Origin: Verrucomicrobiota bacterium
GTDB taxonomy: Bacteria; Verrucomicrobiota; Verrucomicrobiia; Limisphaerales; SXTU01
Direction: 5' to 3'
Assembly: GCA_016871445.1 (NCBI GenBank)
Contig: VHDH01000023.1
Coordinates: 1 to 35,886 of the forward strand
Length of the DNA stretch: 35,886 bases
Part shown: positions 17,391 through 27,300 of the stretch, piece after piece
How the letters are laid out: each line of letters begins with the position of its first letter
How positions within the stretch are numbered: the first letter of the stretch is position 1
Notes under the pieces: generated by a model
Seen by the model: only the letters and a program-made list of their open reading frames with translations
What the model was told of the DNA's origin: nothing
The model's database searches: none
Program-made: the position numbers and the translations under genes

Positions 17391-19888
17391 TCATCCGACG
17401 GGCCGCGCAAGGCGGTTGGGTTGAAGCGCAGCGTGCGAATGGACTCGGGTTTCAGCTTTAGCCGCCCGAACACAGGGCTGACAGCGATGATTTCACCCGT
17501 CTCCCATTTTTCCAGCGCGAGCGTAAGCCGCTCATTGCGGTGGAGGGTGACTTGCACGCCCTCGGCCGCCGCCATGACTGGGGCGGCATTGGCCGTTGGG
17601 AAGCTGATGAGGGCTGCACGAGCAACGGGAATTTCCAGCCGCGTGCCGGCAGGGTTGAAGGCTAACTTGCCTTCGCGGATGCCGTGCAGCGTGCCGGTGG
17701 CGCTGTCGCGGTTCACGAATTCGACCATTGCGCTGTCTGCTGGGGGCACCTCGACGAACTTGTCCGGGTCGTCACCGGGCACGCCGGGCAAGGCGGCATC
17801 GCGCTCGCGGCCGTCCCATGGTGCGATGCGGATGTCGCTGAGGCGGACGCGGGAGGTTGAATTATAATTGTAGAAGACGATGCCGGTGCCGGGGCCGGGT
17901 GACCCGAGGTTCTTCCACTCGTGGACGCGCCCGCCGTCGGCCAAAAGGGTGACGGTCTCTTTCTCGGTGTTGACGAGGAAGGTAAAGCGCACGGTGTTCT
18001 TGGCGAGCATCTGTGGCACAATCGCGCCTGACGAACTGGTTGCACCCATACCGCTTCGGCGCATTGAGTAAATGTAGCCCGAGGACGACGTGTAAAACTG
18101 CCAGCCGTCGTTATAGTCGTAGTGCTCGGTGCTGCGCGTGAAGAAGGAGAAGCGGAAGTAGGGTTGGCCCTTCCACGAGAGGTCAAACTCGATGCGCGCT
18201 TTGGTGGGCAGGTGACACTCGCGGCCAAGCGACCCCACGCCGGTAGAATAATACGCGCCGTCGCGAAACTGCCACGCGGGGCCAGGGGCCGCGCCGACAA
18301 TGGCTGCACGGCCGGCAAGTGCCGCCTCTGCACCGGCTGGCGCGGCAAAGTTATTTATCTGCAACTGAAGTGCGCCCATGGCCCGGTCGCGCGCCTGCGC
18401 GAGCACGTCTGCCGCCGCATTGCCCACCGCCCGAGCCTCCGCCGCTCCAGTAAGCAAGGCCAGGGCCCGCTCGCGCATTTGCTCGTAGTTCTGGACGAAG
18501 TTTGCACCTGCGAGGGGGGCTTTTGCCTTGAGCAGGCGAATGCCGAGCAACATCCCTTCGGCTTGGATGGTCAGCTTCATCTGGGTGGCGCGCAGATTTT
18601 CGTTCAGGCCCTCGAGGTTGCGCTCTTGCTGGGCCAGCCATTCCTCTTCTGCGCGTTGTGAAGCGACGCCTGCTTCCACTGCGGTTTGCAGTAGGTCCGA
18701 CTTCAACAACTCCGCGCCCGTTGCTAGTTGGGTGGCTGCGCCGATTTTTTTTGAAAGGTCTGCCGCCGCTCGTGCTTCCTCCGCATCCACTGGCCCGGGA
18801 ACGGCCAAGACCGGAGCGGCGGCTCTTACGCCTGCGAACAAATCCTGTGTTCGTGCAAGGGAAGCAGCCGACGGGTCGTTCTTAAGGTGCTCCAGCTCCC
18901 GCAACAGCCGAGCGGCTAGTAACGCGCCTTCGCGGCGGATGGCGGTACGTTCAAGCGTCCCCGCTTTCACTTGCTTGTCCAACTCGGTCTTTATCGCGTC
19001 GGTTTTTACAAGGCCCGACTCGACGGCGAGCAGCACGAGGTCGGACTTCAGATAATCCGCAATGGTGTTTGATGAGCGTGCGCGAGAACTCATGTTGGAC
19101 ACCTCAGCAGCGGTGGGCTTGTTTTTTGCGACGCGTTCGGGGGCGTCTCCGAGGGGCTTCGCTGGAGCCAAGGGCGGTAATGCGCCGGGGGCGTCAGCTC
19201 TGCCTGCAGGACGCTCCACTTCCACTTTTACGGGGCGGGCAATCGCGTCAACTGCCTGCACAGCCGGCACGACGGCCGGGACAACTCCCCCAAAGCCGCC
19301 GAGGATATTCACGCCCACGCGGCTTACCGCGGTGCCGGAGCCAATTTTCCACTCTTCCGCCGCCCGAGGGCCGTCGTAAAGGGCGGACTGGCTGCTGCCG
19401 TAGAAAGCGAGGCTTTGTAAGCCCGCGCGCTGCCCGCGTAACCGACCCGCAAACCATGTGTCCACCTCAAAGCTATCGGCGTCGAGCGTGAGCAAGTTGC
19501 CCTCAAACTCGTCGCCACTAGCGAGCACCACGCGGCAAACGGGGTTGGCATTGGTGGGCAGTTGAAGGCTGCGGCGCGGGAGGCGGATGAGGTTGAGGTT
19601 CGTGGTGCTGAACTCGATGGGCGCACGGGCGTTGGGGTGCAGCCAGCGGAGCGTGTCGCTAGTCAGTGCGCCAATGTCTCCGCGCAGGTAGGAGCCGTCG
19701 AGGAAGGAGATGGTGGCAGGGGGGAGATTCGTGCAAAATCCCGGGCTCCAAGGTCCCAATCCCAAAGCGACCCCAAGCGCCAAACCCCGAAGCCACCCGC
19801 CGCCGGAGGCCGGGACACGAGTTGGGGCATGAGAATGGAAGCTTATTTGGAACCTAAAGCTTGGGATTTGCGGCTTCTTAGCGCTCAT
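17375..19888 (-). CDS. Modular envelope protein, paralogue 1, with a ~350-aa helical insertion
   Basis: This 837-aa protein has the paralogue frame: hydrophobic export region (33-52), module 1 (FLDGSYLRGDIGAL, from ~62), module 2 (LASGDEFEGNLLTLD, then DTWFAGRLRGQRAGLQSLAF to ~162), a lectin-like domain and C-terminal modules (NRDSATGTLHGI and HRNERLTLALE). The lectin-like domain is interrupted after ALYDGPRAAEEWKIG (~183) and resumes at GPAWQFRDGAYY (~537). The insertion is Ala/Glu/Leu-rich and helical, with two similar ~65-residue units (from ~280 and ~395) both starting LKSDL and ending EGxLLxxRLL. The ATG (19888) overlaps the toroid gene by 11 nt. Function is unknown; the insertion may be an interaction or oligomerisation arm. 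Confidence 0.8.
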   Translation of the reverse strand: MSAKKPQIPSFRFQISFHSHAPTRVPASGGGWLRGLALGVALGLGPWSPGFCTNLPPATISFLDGSYLRGDIGALTSDTLRWLHPNARAPIEFSTTNLNLIRLPRRSLQLPTNANPVCRVVLASGDEFEGNLLTLDADSFEVDTWFAGRLRGQRAGLQSLAFYGSSQSALYDGPRAAEEWKIGSGTAVSRVGVNILGGFGGVVPAVVPAVQAVDAIARPVKVEVERPAGRADAPGALPPLAPAKPLGDAPERVAKNKPTAAEVSNMSSRARSSNTIADYLKSDLVLLAVESGLVKTDAIKTELDKQVKAGTLERTAIRREGALLAARLLRELEHLKNDPSAASLARTQDLFAGVRAAAPVLAVPGPVDAEEARAAADLSKKIGAATQLATGAELLKSDLLQTAVEAGVASQRAEEEWLAQQERNLEGLNENLRATQMKLTIQAEGMLLGIRLLKAKAPLAGANFVQNYEQMRERALALLTGAAEARAVGNAAADVLAQARDRAMGALQLQINNFAAPAGAEAALAGRAAIVGAAPGPAWQFRDGAYYSTGVGSLGRECHLPTKARIEFDLSWKGQPYFRFSFFTRSTEHYDYNDGWQFYTSSSGYIYSMRRSGMGATSSSGAIVPQMLAKNTVRFTFLVNTEKETVTLLADGGRVHEWKNLGSPGPGTGIVFYNYNSTSRVRLSDIRIAPWDGRERDAALPGVPGDDPDKFVEVPPADSAMVEFVNRDSATGTLHGIREGKLAFNPAGTRLEIPVARAALISFPTANAAPVMAAAEGVQVTLHRNERLTLALEKWETGEIIAVSPVFGRLKLKPESIRTLRFNPTALRGPSDEWSGP

Positions 19889-20960
19889 AAATCGGAAGGA
19901 AACGATAGTTCAGTGCCAACGACAGTAGCGAGGCTGCGGTGCCGAACGAGTTACCAAACGAGCCGTCCCAGCTTCCATCCTTGTTCTGCGTGGCGGCAAG
20001 GGTCTTGATGTTTTGGGCGTTCCATTTGCGCCACGCATCGGGGGAACTGTGGAAGTAGGCCTGCGCCGCATAGTAGAGGTAGTATTGCTGGTAATGCGAG
20101 TCGCCGCCCGTCTGCTGAAGGAATTGCCATGCGCTCTTAAAGTCGGCGGTATCTTTCTGTTTGGCCAGCGCTAGCACCAGCACGCCGATGGCGCAGCGTG
20201 CGGCATTAGGCCCACTCGATGCGGTGTAGCCGTAACCGCCCTCGGGGGTCTTGCACTTCGCAAAATATTTCAGGCCCTTCTGAATCGCGTCCTCTGGCAC
20301 GGCTAGCCCTGCATTGCGCGCGGCGAACATCGCGACCATTTGTGCGCCACTGACGGTTGTGTCTGCGTCCGAGCTTTCCGGGGAATAACGCCAGCCTCCC
20401 GCTGGGTTGCGTGCCTGCGAGGCAACAATAAGGTTAATGGATCGCTGAAGTGCGGGGCCAAGCCGGGCGTCGTCCACCGCACCGTAAGCTTCCGCGAGCG
20501 CAAGCGCGGCGAAACCATGGTTATACATTGAGGTGCCAAGGTAGCCGGTGTCTTTGTTCTGTTGCGCGAGCAGGGCGTTGAGCCCGCGCTTGATGGCGAC
20601 TGAGTAGGGGCCGACGTTCGGGTCGTCGCCGTGCGCAAGCATCGCCACCACGCACAGGCCGATGACACCGGGCTGCCGGCCATACACGTCCGTCCATGTG
20701 CCTTCGGCAGACTGCGACTTTGAAAGGAACTGGAGGCCCTTCACATACATCGCGTCAATCAGTGCCGGGCTGGCATCGGACTTTTCAATGAAGAGCTGCT
20801 GGGCGCGCGCTTCCGGAGTAAAGTTTCCTGGGGCAAATCCCAAGCAGCACAAAAACCACAAGCTCCTAAAATTAAAATGCAGCCAAGTGCGCTTAGTGCA
20901 GGGAGGCTCGGGGCTTGGAGCTTTCGTGAAATTCAGAGTTGGGGTTGGGCGGCCTTTCAC
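19878..20960 (-). CDS. Exported alpha/alpha-toroid protein (prenyltransferase/squalene-cyclase-like repeats)
   Basis: The GTG at 20960 overlaps the stop of the DUF4175-like gene as GTGA, giving 360 aa. After a signal-like helix (about 30-45, with a possible cleavage ARA/QQ near 54), the chain consists of repeated helix pairs with the QN/QxxxGxW signature of the terpenoid-cyclase toroid: GLQFLSKSQSAEGTW, GLNALLAQQNKDTGYLG, INLIVASQARNPAGGWRY, GLKYFAKCKTPEGGYGY and TLAATQNKDGSWDGSF. No DxDD or DxDDTAxxxL catalytic motif is apparent, so it is probably a non-enzymatic relative, as is common beside DUF4175/DUF4159 genes in this superphylum. It is likely periplasmic and works with the neighbouring membrane protein. 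Confidence 0.87.
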   Translation of the reverse strand: MKGRPTPTLNFTKAPSPEPPCTKRTWLHFNFRSLWFLCCLGFAPGNFTPEARAQQLFIEKSDASPALIDAMYVKGLQFLSKSQSAEGTWTDVYGRQPGVIGLCVVAMLAHGDDPNVGPYSVAIKRGLNALLAQQNKDTGYLGTSMYNHGFAALALAEAYGAVDDARLGPALQRSINLIVASQARNPAGGWRYSPESSDADTTVSGAQMVAMFAARNAGLAVPEDAIQKGLKYFAKCKTPEGGYGYTASSGPNAARCAIGVLVLALAKQKDTADFKSAWQFLQQTGGDSHYQQYYLYYAAQAYFHSSPDAWRKWNAQNIKTLAATQNKDGSWDGSFGNSFGTAASLLSLALNYRFLPIYER

Positions 20961-23900
20961 GGTTTAGCCTCCACCGCCTTAAAGTAATTTTCTAGCGCCT
21001 CGCGGAACTCGGCCGGGATCGGGCGCGTTGTGCCGCTGCCCTTGCCGGTGCGGCGGGCGGCGGCTTCGGCGCCCTTGGCATTACCAGTGGTGCCGGGACT
21101 GGCCTTGTCTGTGGTGCCGCCATTTTGATTTGGGCCGGTGCCAGGCTGTTGGCCGGGGCGCATCCCGACCTGCTGCTGCTGGGCCATCTGCATGAGCATC
21201 TCGGCCTCCTGCTGGGCCTGTTGTTGTTGTTGCTGGCCATCTTTGGGCTTTTGTCGTTTGGCTTGCTCGTTGATGAGGTTGATGAGGTCAGTCAAGTTCG
21301 CCAATGCGGCGTTCTCCGGCTTCTGCGCTGGTTCGCCAGTAAGTTTGTCGAAGAGCGCCGACTCCGCATCACGCATTCCGTCCTGGGTGTTGAGCAGGAA
21401 CTCCCTTGCCTCTTCGATGTCGGTACTCATCTGGAGTTTCGTCAGGTCGCCCCGTAGTGCCCGCTGTTGTTCAGCTACCTTGGTCACCGCCTCGGCGAAG
21501 CGAGGGTGTCGCGCCTTCTCTTCTTCTAGCAGCGTTGTCTGTTGCAAGACACGCGCCTCACCTGCGCGCAGGCGGATGGATGCGAGCAGTAGCTTGAGCA
21601 GTTTGTCATCCTTGGGCTGGCCTTCGCCTTCGCCGCCGCCTTGGCTCTCCTCTTCGGGCGGCTCGAGTTTCTTCGACCAGTCGGCAAAGCGCTTTGTCCA
21701 TGTCACGAGGTTGCCCATCGCGTCCATTGAGGTATTCGCGTCTATCATTCCGCGCACGCGGTCCAGTTCAGCTGTGGTGTTTAGAGATTTCATTTCCTTC
21801 GCCACCTCGCCGTAGTTCTCACGTTGCGTGCGGTCGAAGAACCGGCTCATTTCGGCGACGACCTGCTCGGCCTCGGTCTTGACATTTGCTTGGTCGCCGG
21901 CGAGCGAGGTGATGACCTTCTTGAACCGCTCCGGCAGTTCGCGCGGCAGCAGGCCGATCGTCTCGCCCACCAACTTGCCGAGCTGGTCGCCCAAGCCTTT
22001 CTCCGACTCCGACAGCTTCTTCAGCCGCTGCGAGAGTGTAAGGGCCTGCAAATTGTCCAAGCCGTCGTTCATTTTCTTCTGAAGTGCTTGCAGTTTGTCT
22101 AACGCCTTCTCTTCTGCGTCGCGCGCTTTAGTGGCTTCCTCCGCACGCTCCTGGGGCGAATTGCTCTCCTGTGCTTTTTGGAGTGATTGCTGCGCCTCTT
22201 TCATCTCACCTTGCGCCAGTGACTTCATTTGGGCCAAGTTTTGCGTCCACTCACGAAGCGTCTGCTGCGTTAGCGTCGGGTTGCGCAACGCTTCGCGCAC
22301 GATGTCTTGGCCCTGGTCTGCGATGCGGTTGAGTTGTGCGGCGTTGCGTGCTTGCTCGTCAGCTTGCTCGCCGGCTTTCTTGCCCGCCTCCTCGGACTTC
22401 AGCTTGTCCTCGGGGAGGCCCATCAACTCGCGGGTGGCGGCAGCAATGGCTTCTTCCTTGCGTGTCACTTCTTCGACTTGTGCGAACACCGCGTCGAGCT
22501 GCTGTCGCACCAATTCTGCGTGCCGCGCGAGGCCGACGACGTTGATGCGGTGCGTGACCGACTCACCCGGCTCACGGCCAGGCAGGAAGTCTGTCGCGCG
22601 GCCCTTCACCTCGACGACCGAGTCCGCCGGGATCCGCAGCACAGTTGGGCTGAAGAGGAACGTGTTTGTAAAGCGCCGCTCTTGTGGGCCCGCCGCCGCC
22701 TTCTTGAACTGCCCGATGGCCGGCGTGTTCGTCGGGTCGAGCGACGCGACGATCTCCGTGTTCACGAAGCCCTCGCGCACGCCGAAGTCATCGGCGGCGG
22801 AAAACTTGAGCGGCAACACATCGGTTTCCAGAATGGACAACTCGAGCGGCAGATCGCCCAGGTCCACGCGTGGCGCGGCGTCCTTGGTCGGTCGCACAGC
22901 CAGCAGCCATGGCGCAACGGGCTTCAAGCCAAATTCATCCCGCCAGTCAAATGCCGCCTGTGATGCAGCATCGAGCTTCAGTGAGCCACTGTTGAATTTC
23001 TCGCCAGTGAGTAGCAGCGACATCGGCTCGGCTTTGTCCACTGCGACCTCCGCAGACGCCAGCGGGCGCGTGGCGGTGCCGGCAAGCGCGACGCGGCTGC
23101 CCTCGAGCACGGGCAGCGCGGCGTTTTGCACGATTTGATTGGTAGGGGGATACTGAAGATAGTCGGGGAGGGTGACGTTCGCCGTAAGTTGCTTGAGCGC
23201 GGGCCGGTGCAGCGGTTTCACGGCGATAGCGTGTGTGGCGTCGCCCAATCGCACGCGCAAAACGCCGTCTTGAGTCTGGCCGGGGATGGTGAGCCTGAAT
23301 GTGCCATCCTTCACAGGCGCGGAAATTTTGGACTGCACCTCAAAGCGACCGCTCGCGCTCGCGGGTTTCCAGAACGAGCGATAATTCACCTTGGTCACCA
23401 GCTCAAACGGCTCGCCAAGGGGCACGACGAGCTTTGGCGGAATGCTCTCCAGCGCGACGAACGTGTAGCGCGGGATGCCCGCAACGGGTGCAGCCCAGCG
23501 TTGGAGCGCGTTCCAGCCTGCCGCCGGCGCGACGGCAAACGCGAACACCACCGGCACGAATATCGCCGCGAGTGCGAGTGTCGCAATGCGCGCGGGCCGG
23601 CCGTCCACCACGGCAGAGAAATCGAACTTTGTTGCTTCGGCTGAAACCTGTCGAATGGCCGCTCGGCAGAGCGCGAGCGACATATTTTGGGGTGCCTGCT
23701 GCTCCTCGGCGAGTTCCACGATGCCCAGTAGCCGATCACCGAGCCGACGATGCCCGTGTTGAACCACGTTTGATAAAGCACGCAGATCGCGGCGCTGCCA
23801 GACCCAGTGCCGACACCAGCGCATCACGAACCACGCCGCGCCTGCCAGGCCTGCGAGCAGTAACGTCGTGCGCAGTGCTTTGGGCGTGTCGCCGATGCGA

Positions 23901-24061
23901 TCGCACAGGAACACCAGCGCGTAGGACGCTCCCATTGCCGCCAGCGCACCGAAGACCGCTTGCGCCGTCTCTGTCCGCCACAGCGCCCGCTCGAGTACCG
24001 AGAACTGTGCACGTAGCGAGTCCGGCAGGGCGACTTTTTGGTCAGTGGTTTTAGTCATCAC
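20957..24061 (-). CDS. DUF4175-like membrane protein with a long coiled-coil C-terminus
   Basis: This 1034-aa protein is the first gene of the five-gene operon. Two membrane helices lie near 38-55 and 66-82, and a third near 155-178 (LALAAIFVPVVFAFAVAP). A beta-rich extracytoplasmic part (about 180-530) looks like a run of Ig-like domains (SIPPKLVVPLGEPFELV, VTLPDYLQYPP, LKFSAADDFGVREGFV). Then comes ~400 residues of charged helix (EEVTRKEEAIAAATREL onward), and a Gln/Met/Gly-rich tail (DGQQQQQQAQQEAEMLMQMA). This is the DUF4175 arrangement, often encoded with MoxR ATPase, DUF58 and VWA proteins; its function is not established. Start is GTG at 24061 or ATG at 24058; a promoter-like pair sits directly upstream. 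Confidence 0.88.
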   Translation of the reverse strand: MMTKTTDQKVALPDSLRAQFSVLERALWRTETAQAVFGALAAMGASYALVFLCDRIGDTPKALRTTLLLAGLAGAAWFVMRWCRHWVWQRRDLRALSNVVQHGHRRLGDRLLGIVELAEEQQAPQNMSLALCRAAIRQVSAEATKFDFSAVVDGRPARIATLALAAIFVPVVFAFAVAPAAGWNALQRWAAPVAGIPRYTFVALESIPPKLVVPLGEPFELVTKVNYRSFWKPASASGRFEVQSKISAPVKDGTFRLTIPGQTQDGVLRVRLGDATHAIAVKPLHRPALKQLTANVTLPDYLQYPPTNQIVQNAALPVLEGSRVALAGTATRPLASAEVAVDKAEPMSLLLTGEKFNSGSLKLDAASQAAFDWRDEFGLKPVAPWLLAVRPTKDAAPRVDLGDLPLELSILETDVLPLKFSAADDFGVREGFVNTEIVASLDPTNTPAIGQFKKAAAGPQERRFTNTFLFSPTVLRIPADSVVEVKGRATDFLPGREPGESVTHRINVVGLARHAELVRQQLDAVFAQVEEVTRKEEAIAAATRELMGLPEDKLKSEEAGKKAGEQADEQARNAAQLNRIADQGQDIVREALRNPTLTQQTLREWTQNLAQMKSLAQGEMKEAQQSLQKAQESNSPQERAEEATKARDAEEKALDKLQALQKKMNDGLDNLQALTLSQRLKKLSESEKGLGDQLGKLVGETIGLLPRELPERFKKVITSLAGDQANVKTEAEQVVAEMSRFFDRTQRENYGEVAKEMKSLNTTAELDRVRGMIDANTSMDAMGNLVTWTKRFADWSKKLEPPEEESQGGGEGEGQPKDDKLLKLLLASIRLRAGEARVLQQTTLLEEEKARHPRFAEAVTKVAEQQRALRGDLTKLQMSTDIEEAREFLLNTQDGMRDAESALFDKLTGEPAQKPENAALANLTDLINLINEQAKRQKPKDGQQQQQQAQQEAEMLMQMAQQQQVGMRPGQQPGTGPNQNGGTTDKASPGTTGNAKGAEAAARRTGKGSGTTRPIPAEFREALENYFKAVEAKP

Positions 24062-24067
24062 GAACGG

Positions 24068-24095
24068 ATAATAGCACCCGCCCGCTCCGTCACAA
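24068..24095 (-). promoter_or_regulatory. Sigma-70-like promoter abutting the operon start, predicting a leaderless message
   Basis: On the minus strand TTGTGA (24095-24090) and TATTAT (24073-24068) are separated by 16 bases. Initiation about seven bases after the -10 box would fall at 24061, the first base of the GTG start codon. The boxes match the standard consensus at 4 of 6 and 5 of 6 positions. Confidence 0.4.
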
Positions 24096-24301
24096 CCCCC
24101 AAAGTGTTGTAAATTGATGGTCGGTTTGAGTTCGGCAGCTAGGGCGGTCGGCCAGAAATTGGTCTGCCCGCTGGCGGTTTATCACCGGGTTTGGCACGGC
24201 TGTGCTTACGCGGCTATTTTTCGCATTGACCAGTGGCGCGCACTTGTGAGCCAATGATGCTCTATTTGATTTTTCACCGTTGAATTTGTGATTTCCGGAC
24301 A

Positions 24302-27300
24302 ATGCCAAAAGTAGCGAAGCCCGGCCGCGTGCCCCGCATCGGCGCGAATACGGCCAAATACGATGCTCATCACTCCGTCCTCAATCAGACCTACGGCGCG
24401 TTAGCCGACTTGCGCCGCGAGCTGGCTGATTCCAAGGAAAAAGTCGCCGAGCGCAGCGGGGTGCTGCACCTCTTCGCTACCTGCGCGGATGCTCAACGCT
24501 CATGGTTGTTGCTCGAGGACTACTTCGAGAAGCTAAATCTCTCGCGGAAGGACTTCGGCACGAACGAGTGGTGGCCCCATATGGTCGAAGCGAAGGGCCG
24601 TCCGCGCTTGGAGGAGTTGGCTATTCTTTTTCTACGTGCCGGCCGCTCGCTGCCGCAGGAATTGCAGCAGTTTGCTAATTACTCGCGCTTCGCTGAGATT
24701 GAGCAAGCTGAGCAGGAGAGTCGGCTGATGACGGAATTGGAGCATTGGCTCTTTCCGCCCGCGCCCGTCCACCTCGACACCCCGCGCGCTGGCCTGCGCA
24801 TCATCTGCAAGCCACAGCCCGCCGTGAAGGACTCGCCGCTACACGCGCTCGTGGCCGAGTTTCATGTCTTCCGGCCCCGCACCGGCGAAAAAAAGAAATC
24901 GCTGGCCGACTTGATTGATCTAAACACACGCGCGGCACACGAACAGGAATTGTTCCCCGCGTTCGATTGGGAATTTGTTCAATGGGTAGTGGAAAACTAT
25001 CGTCACCGTGAGAACAAGGACTCTGACTTCACGCTGCAAGGGCTTGAACTGCTTCAGTGGATCGCTCGCTGGGGCCATCACGGGCGGTTACTCTTGGAGT
25101 GCGGCACCAAGCCCATCGTGTATCACGGGCAGGTGGCCGAGTTGACGCCGCACCTTCAGAACGGCTCGCAGGAACTCGCCTTCACCCAGCGCATCAAGCT
25201 GTCCAACGGCGAACTTCGCCCACTAAACGAAGCCACTTGGTTCGCCGGTCAGCCGCCGCTGGCGCTCGTTGACGACACCTTTTATTTGCTGCGCAACGCC
25301 CCACCGGGCGGCTTGCTCGAGGCCATGGCTCGCTCGCCGCTCGTGCCCGTGCAGAAGCTCAGCCACCGGTTCCTCACCAACCTCCGCCGCGCGCACTTTG
25401 ACAACGGCGTGGACTGGGATCAGCTCTGCGTTGCGCATCCCGCCGTGCCGCAATTCACCTTTGAGCTGGTGGATGAGGTCATTCGAATTCGCTTGTTGGC
25501 CCGTAGCGAGCGCGACAATTCAGCTTGGCACTGGAACGGCCACGAGTGGGCGCAAGACGAGCGGGGTGGTAAAAATGGCAAGCCAGAGATCCTCGACGAC
25601 CTCCGTCTCGAACCAGCGGTTGGCTGGTTGCGCCGCCTCAATTGCTTTACCCCCGAGCCCGGTCTGTGGGTCGGCGACGCGGCGGAAAACTTTTTCAGCG
25701 TCCTCTCCGCCAACTGGGCCAACCGGCCGCCGGACGCCGAATTCCTTGGCAACGCCATGTTCCAGCGCCTCTTCCTCACGCCGCGCAAGCTCAAGCCGCA
25801 GCTCGTCGTCAAGGGCAGTGGCATTGACTGGTTTAGCGTCTCCGCCGAGTGGGAGCATGAGGGTATGAAACTCACGAAGGCTGACCTTCAGCGGCTCGCC
25901 AGCGCCACCGGCCGGTTTGTTAAACTACCTGATTCCGGCTGGGTTGAGTTGGATACTGCGGCCGTGCAACAGGCGCATGAGGCGCTCGCGGATCTTGGCC
26001 TTGATGGCCTCAGCCCGATTGCACAGCAAGTCCCCATCGAGCAGGCTGCACACCTCGACGAGAAGGGCTTGGAAAAGTTTGGCGATAGCGAGCACGCGAA
26101 GTCACTGCGCAAGCGGTTGCAAAATTTTGAAGGCGTCGCGCCAACTGAATTGCCCAAGCATCTCAACGCCGAGCTGCGTCCGTATCAAAAGGAGGGCTTC
26201 GACTTTCTTTGCCACCTCACCGAGCTGCGCTTGGGGGGCATCCTCGCCGATGACATGGGCCTGGGTAAAACACTCCAGACACTCACTTGGCTCGCGTGGC
26301 TCAAAGCCCGTAACCCGAAGGATCCCAAGCCCGCGCTGGTCATTTGTCCCGCCTCCGTGTTGCACAACTGGCGGCGCGAGGCTGAGAAGTTTGTCCCGCA
26401 CATGAAAGTGCTCGTGCTCCAAAGCGGCGCGACCCGCCATGCCTTGCGCAAGCAAATCCCGCAGAACGACATAATCGTCACCAACTACGCGTTACTGCGC
26501 CGCGATCTTGAGGAACTAAACAAGTTTGACTTTGGGGCGCTCGTGCTGGACGAGGCGCAGTTCATCAAGAATCCAACCGCGCAAGTGACGCAGAGCGTTA
26601 AGCAACTCAAGGCTGGTCACCGACTCGCGCTCACCGGCACGCCGCTGGAGAACCGCTTGCTCGACCTTTGGAGCATCACCGACTTCATCCAGCCTGGTTA
26701 CCTCGGCTCACAGGAGCACTTTCATCAGACCTACGATCCGAAACCCGGCGCGGCGAGTGAGGAAGCTGTTTCCGTCCAGCGCATCGCGCGCCGCCGCCTG
26801 TCCGCCAAACTTCGCCCGTTGCTCCTGCGCCGCCTCAAGAAACAGGTCGCCAAGGATCTGCCTGACCGCATTGAACAGCGCCGCGACTGCGAACTGGGTG
26901 AGGAACATCGTAAGCTTTATCTCGCTGAATTGCGTCGCTCACGCGAGCAGGTCATGCAGGCCGTGAAGGAGAAGGGCCTCGCTAAAAGCAAGATGCACGT
27001 TCTCGCCGCGCTCACGCGGTTGCGGCAGATTTGCTGCCACCCGCAGCTTGTTGGCAGCAACGTGCCGAGCGGCAAGACCGAGACGCTTTTCGAGTTACTC
27101 GACACGCTTGTGGCCGAGGGTCAAAAAGTTCTCCTCTTCTCGCAATTCGTGCAGATGCTAAAAATTCTCGAGACCGAGTGCGCCAAGCGCAATATTCCCA
27201 CGCACCTGCTCACCGGTGAGACCAAGCAGCGCCAAGAGGTCGTCAACGCCTTTCAAGCTGACGACCAGGCGGGTGTCTTCCTGCTCTCGCTCCGCGCTGC

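Noticed and set aside
21200-21245. CTG/TTG-rich triplet run considered as a DNA repeat element
   Set aside because: It encodes the Gln-rich tail of the DUF4175-like protein in frame, so it is a coding homopolymer rather than a separate repeat.
22095-23138. 347-codon plus-strand frame inside the DUF4175-like gene
   Set aside because: The Ser/Cys/Arg-rich product is the complement of the coiled-coil region; no start signal or domain.
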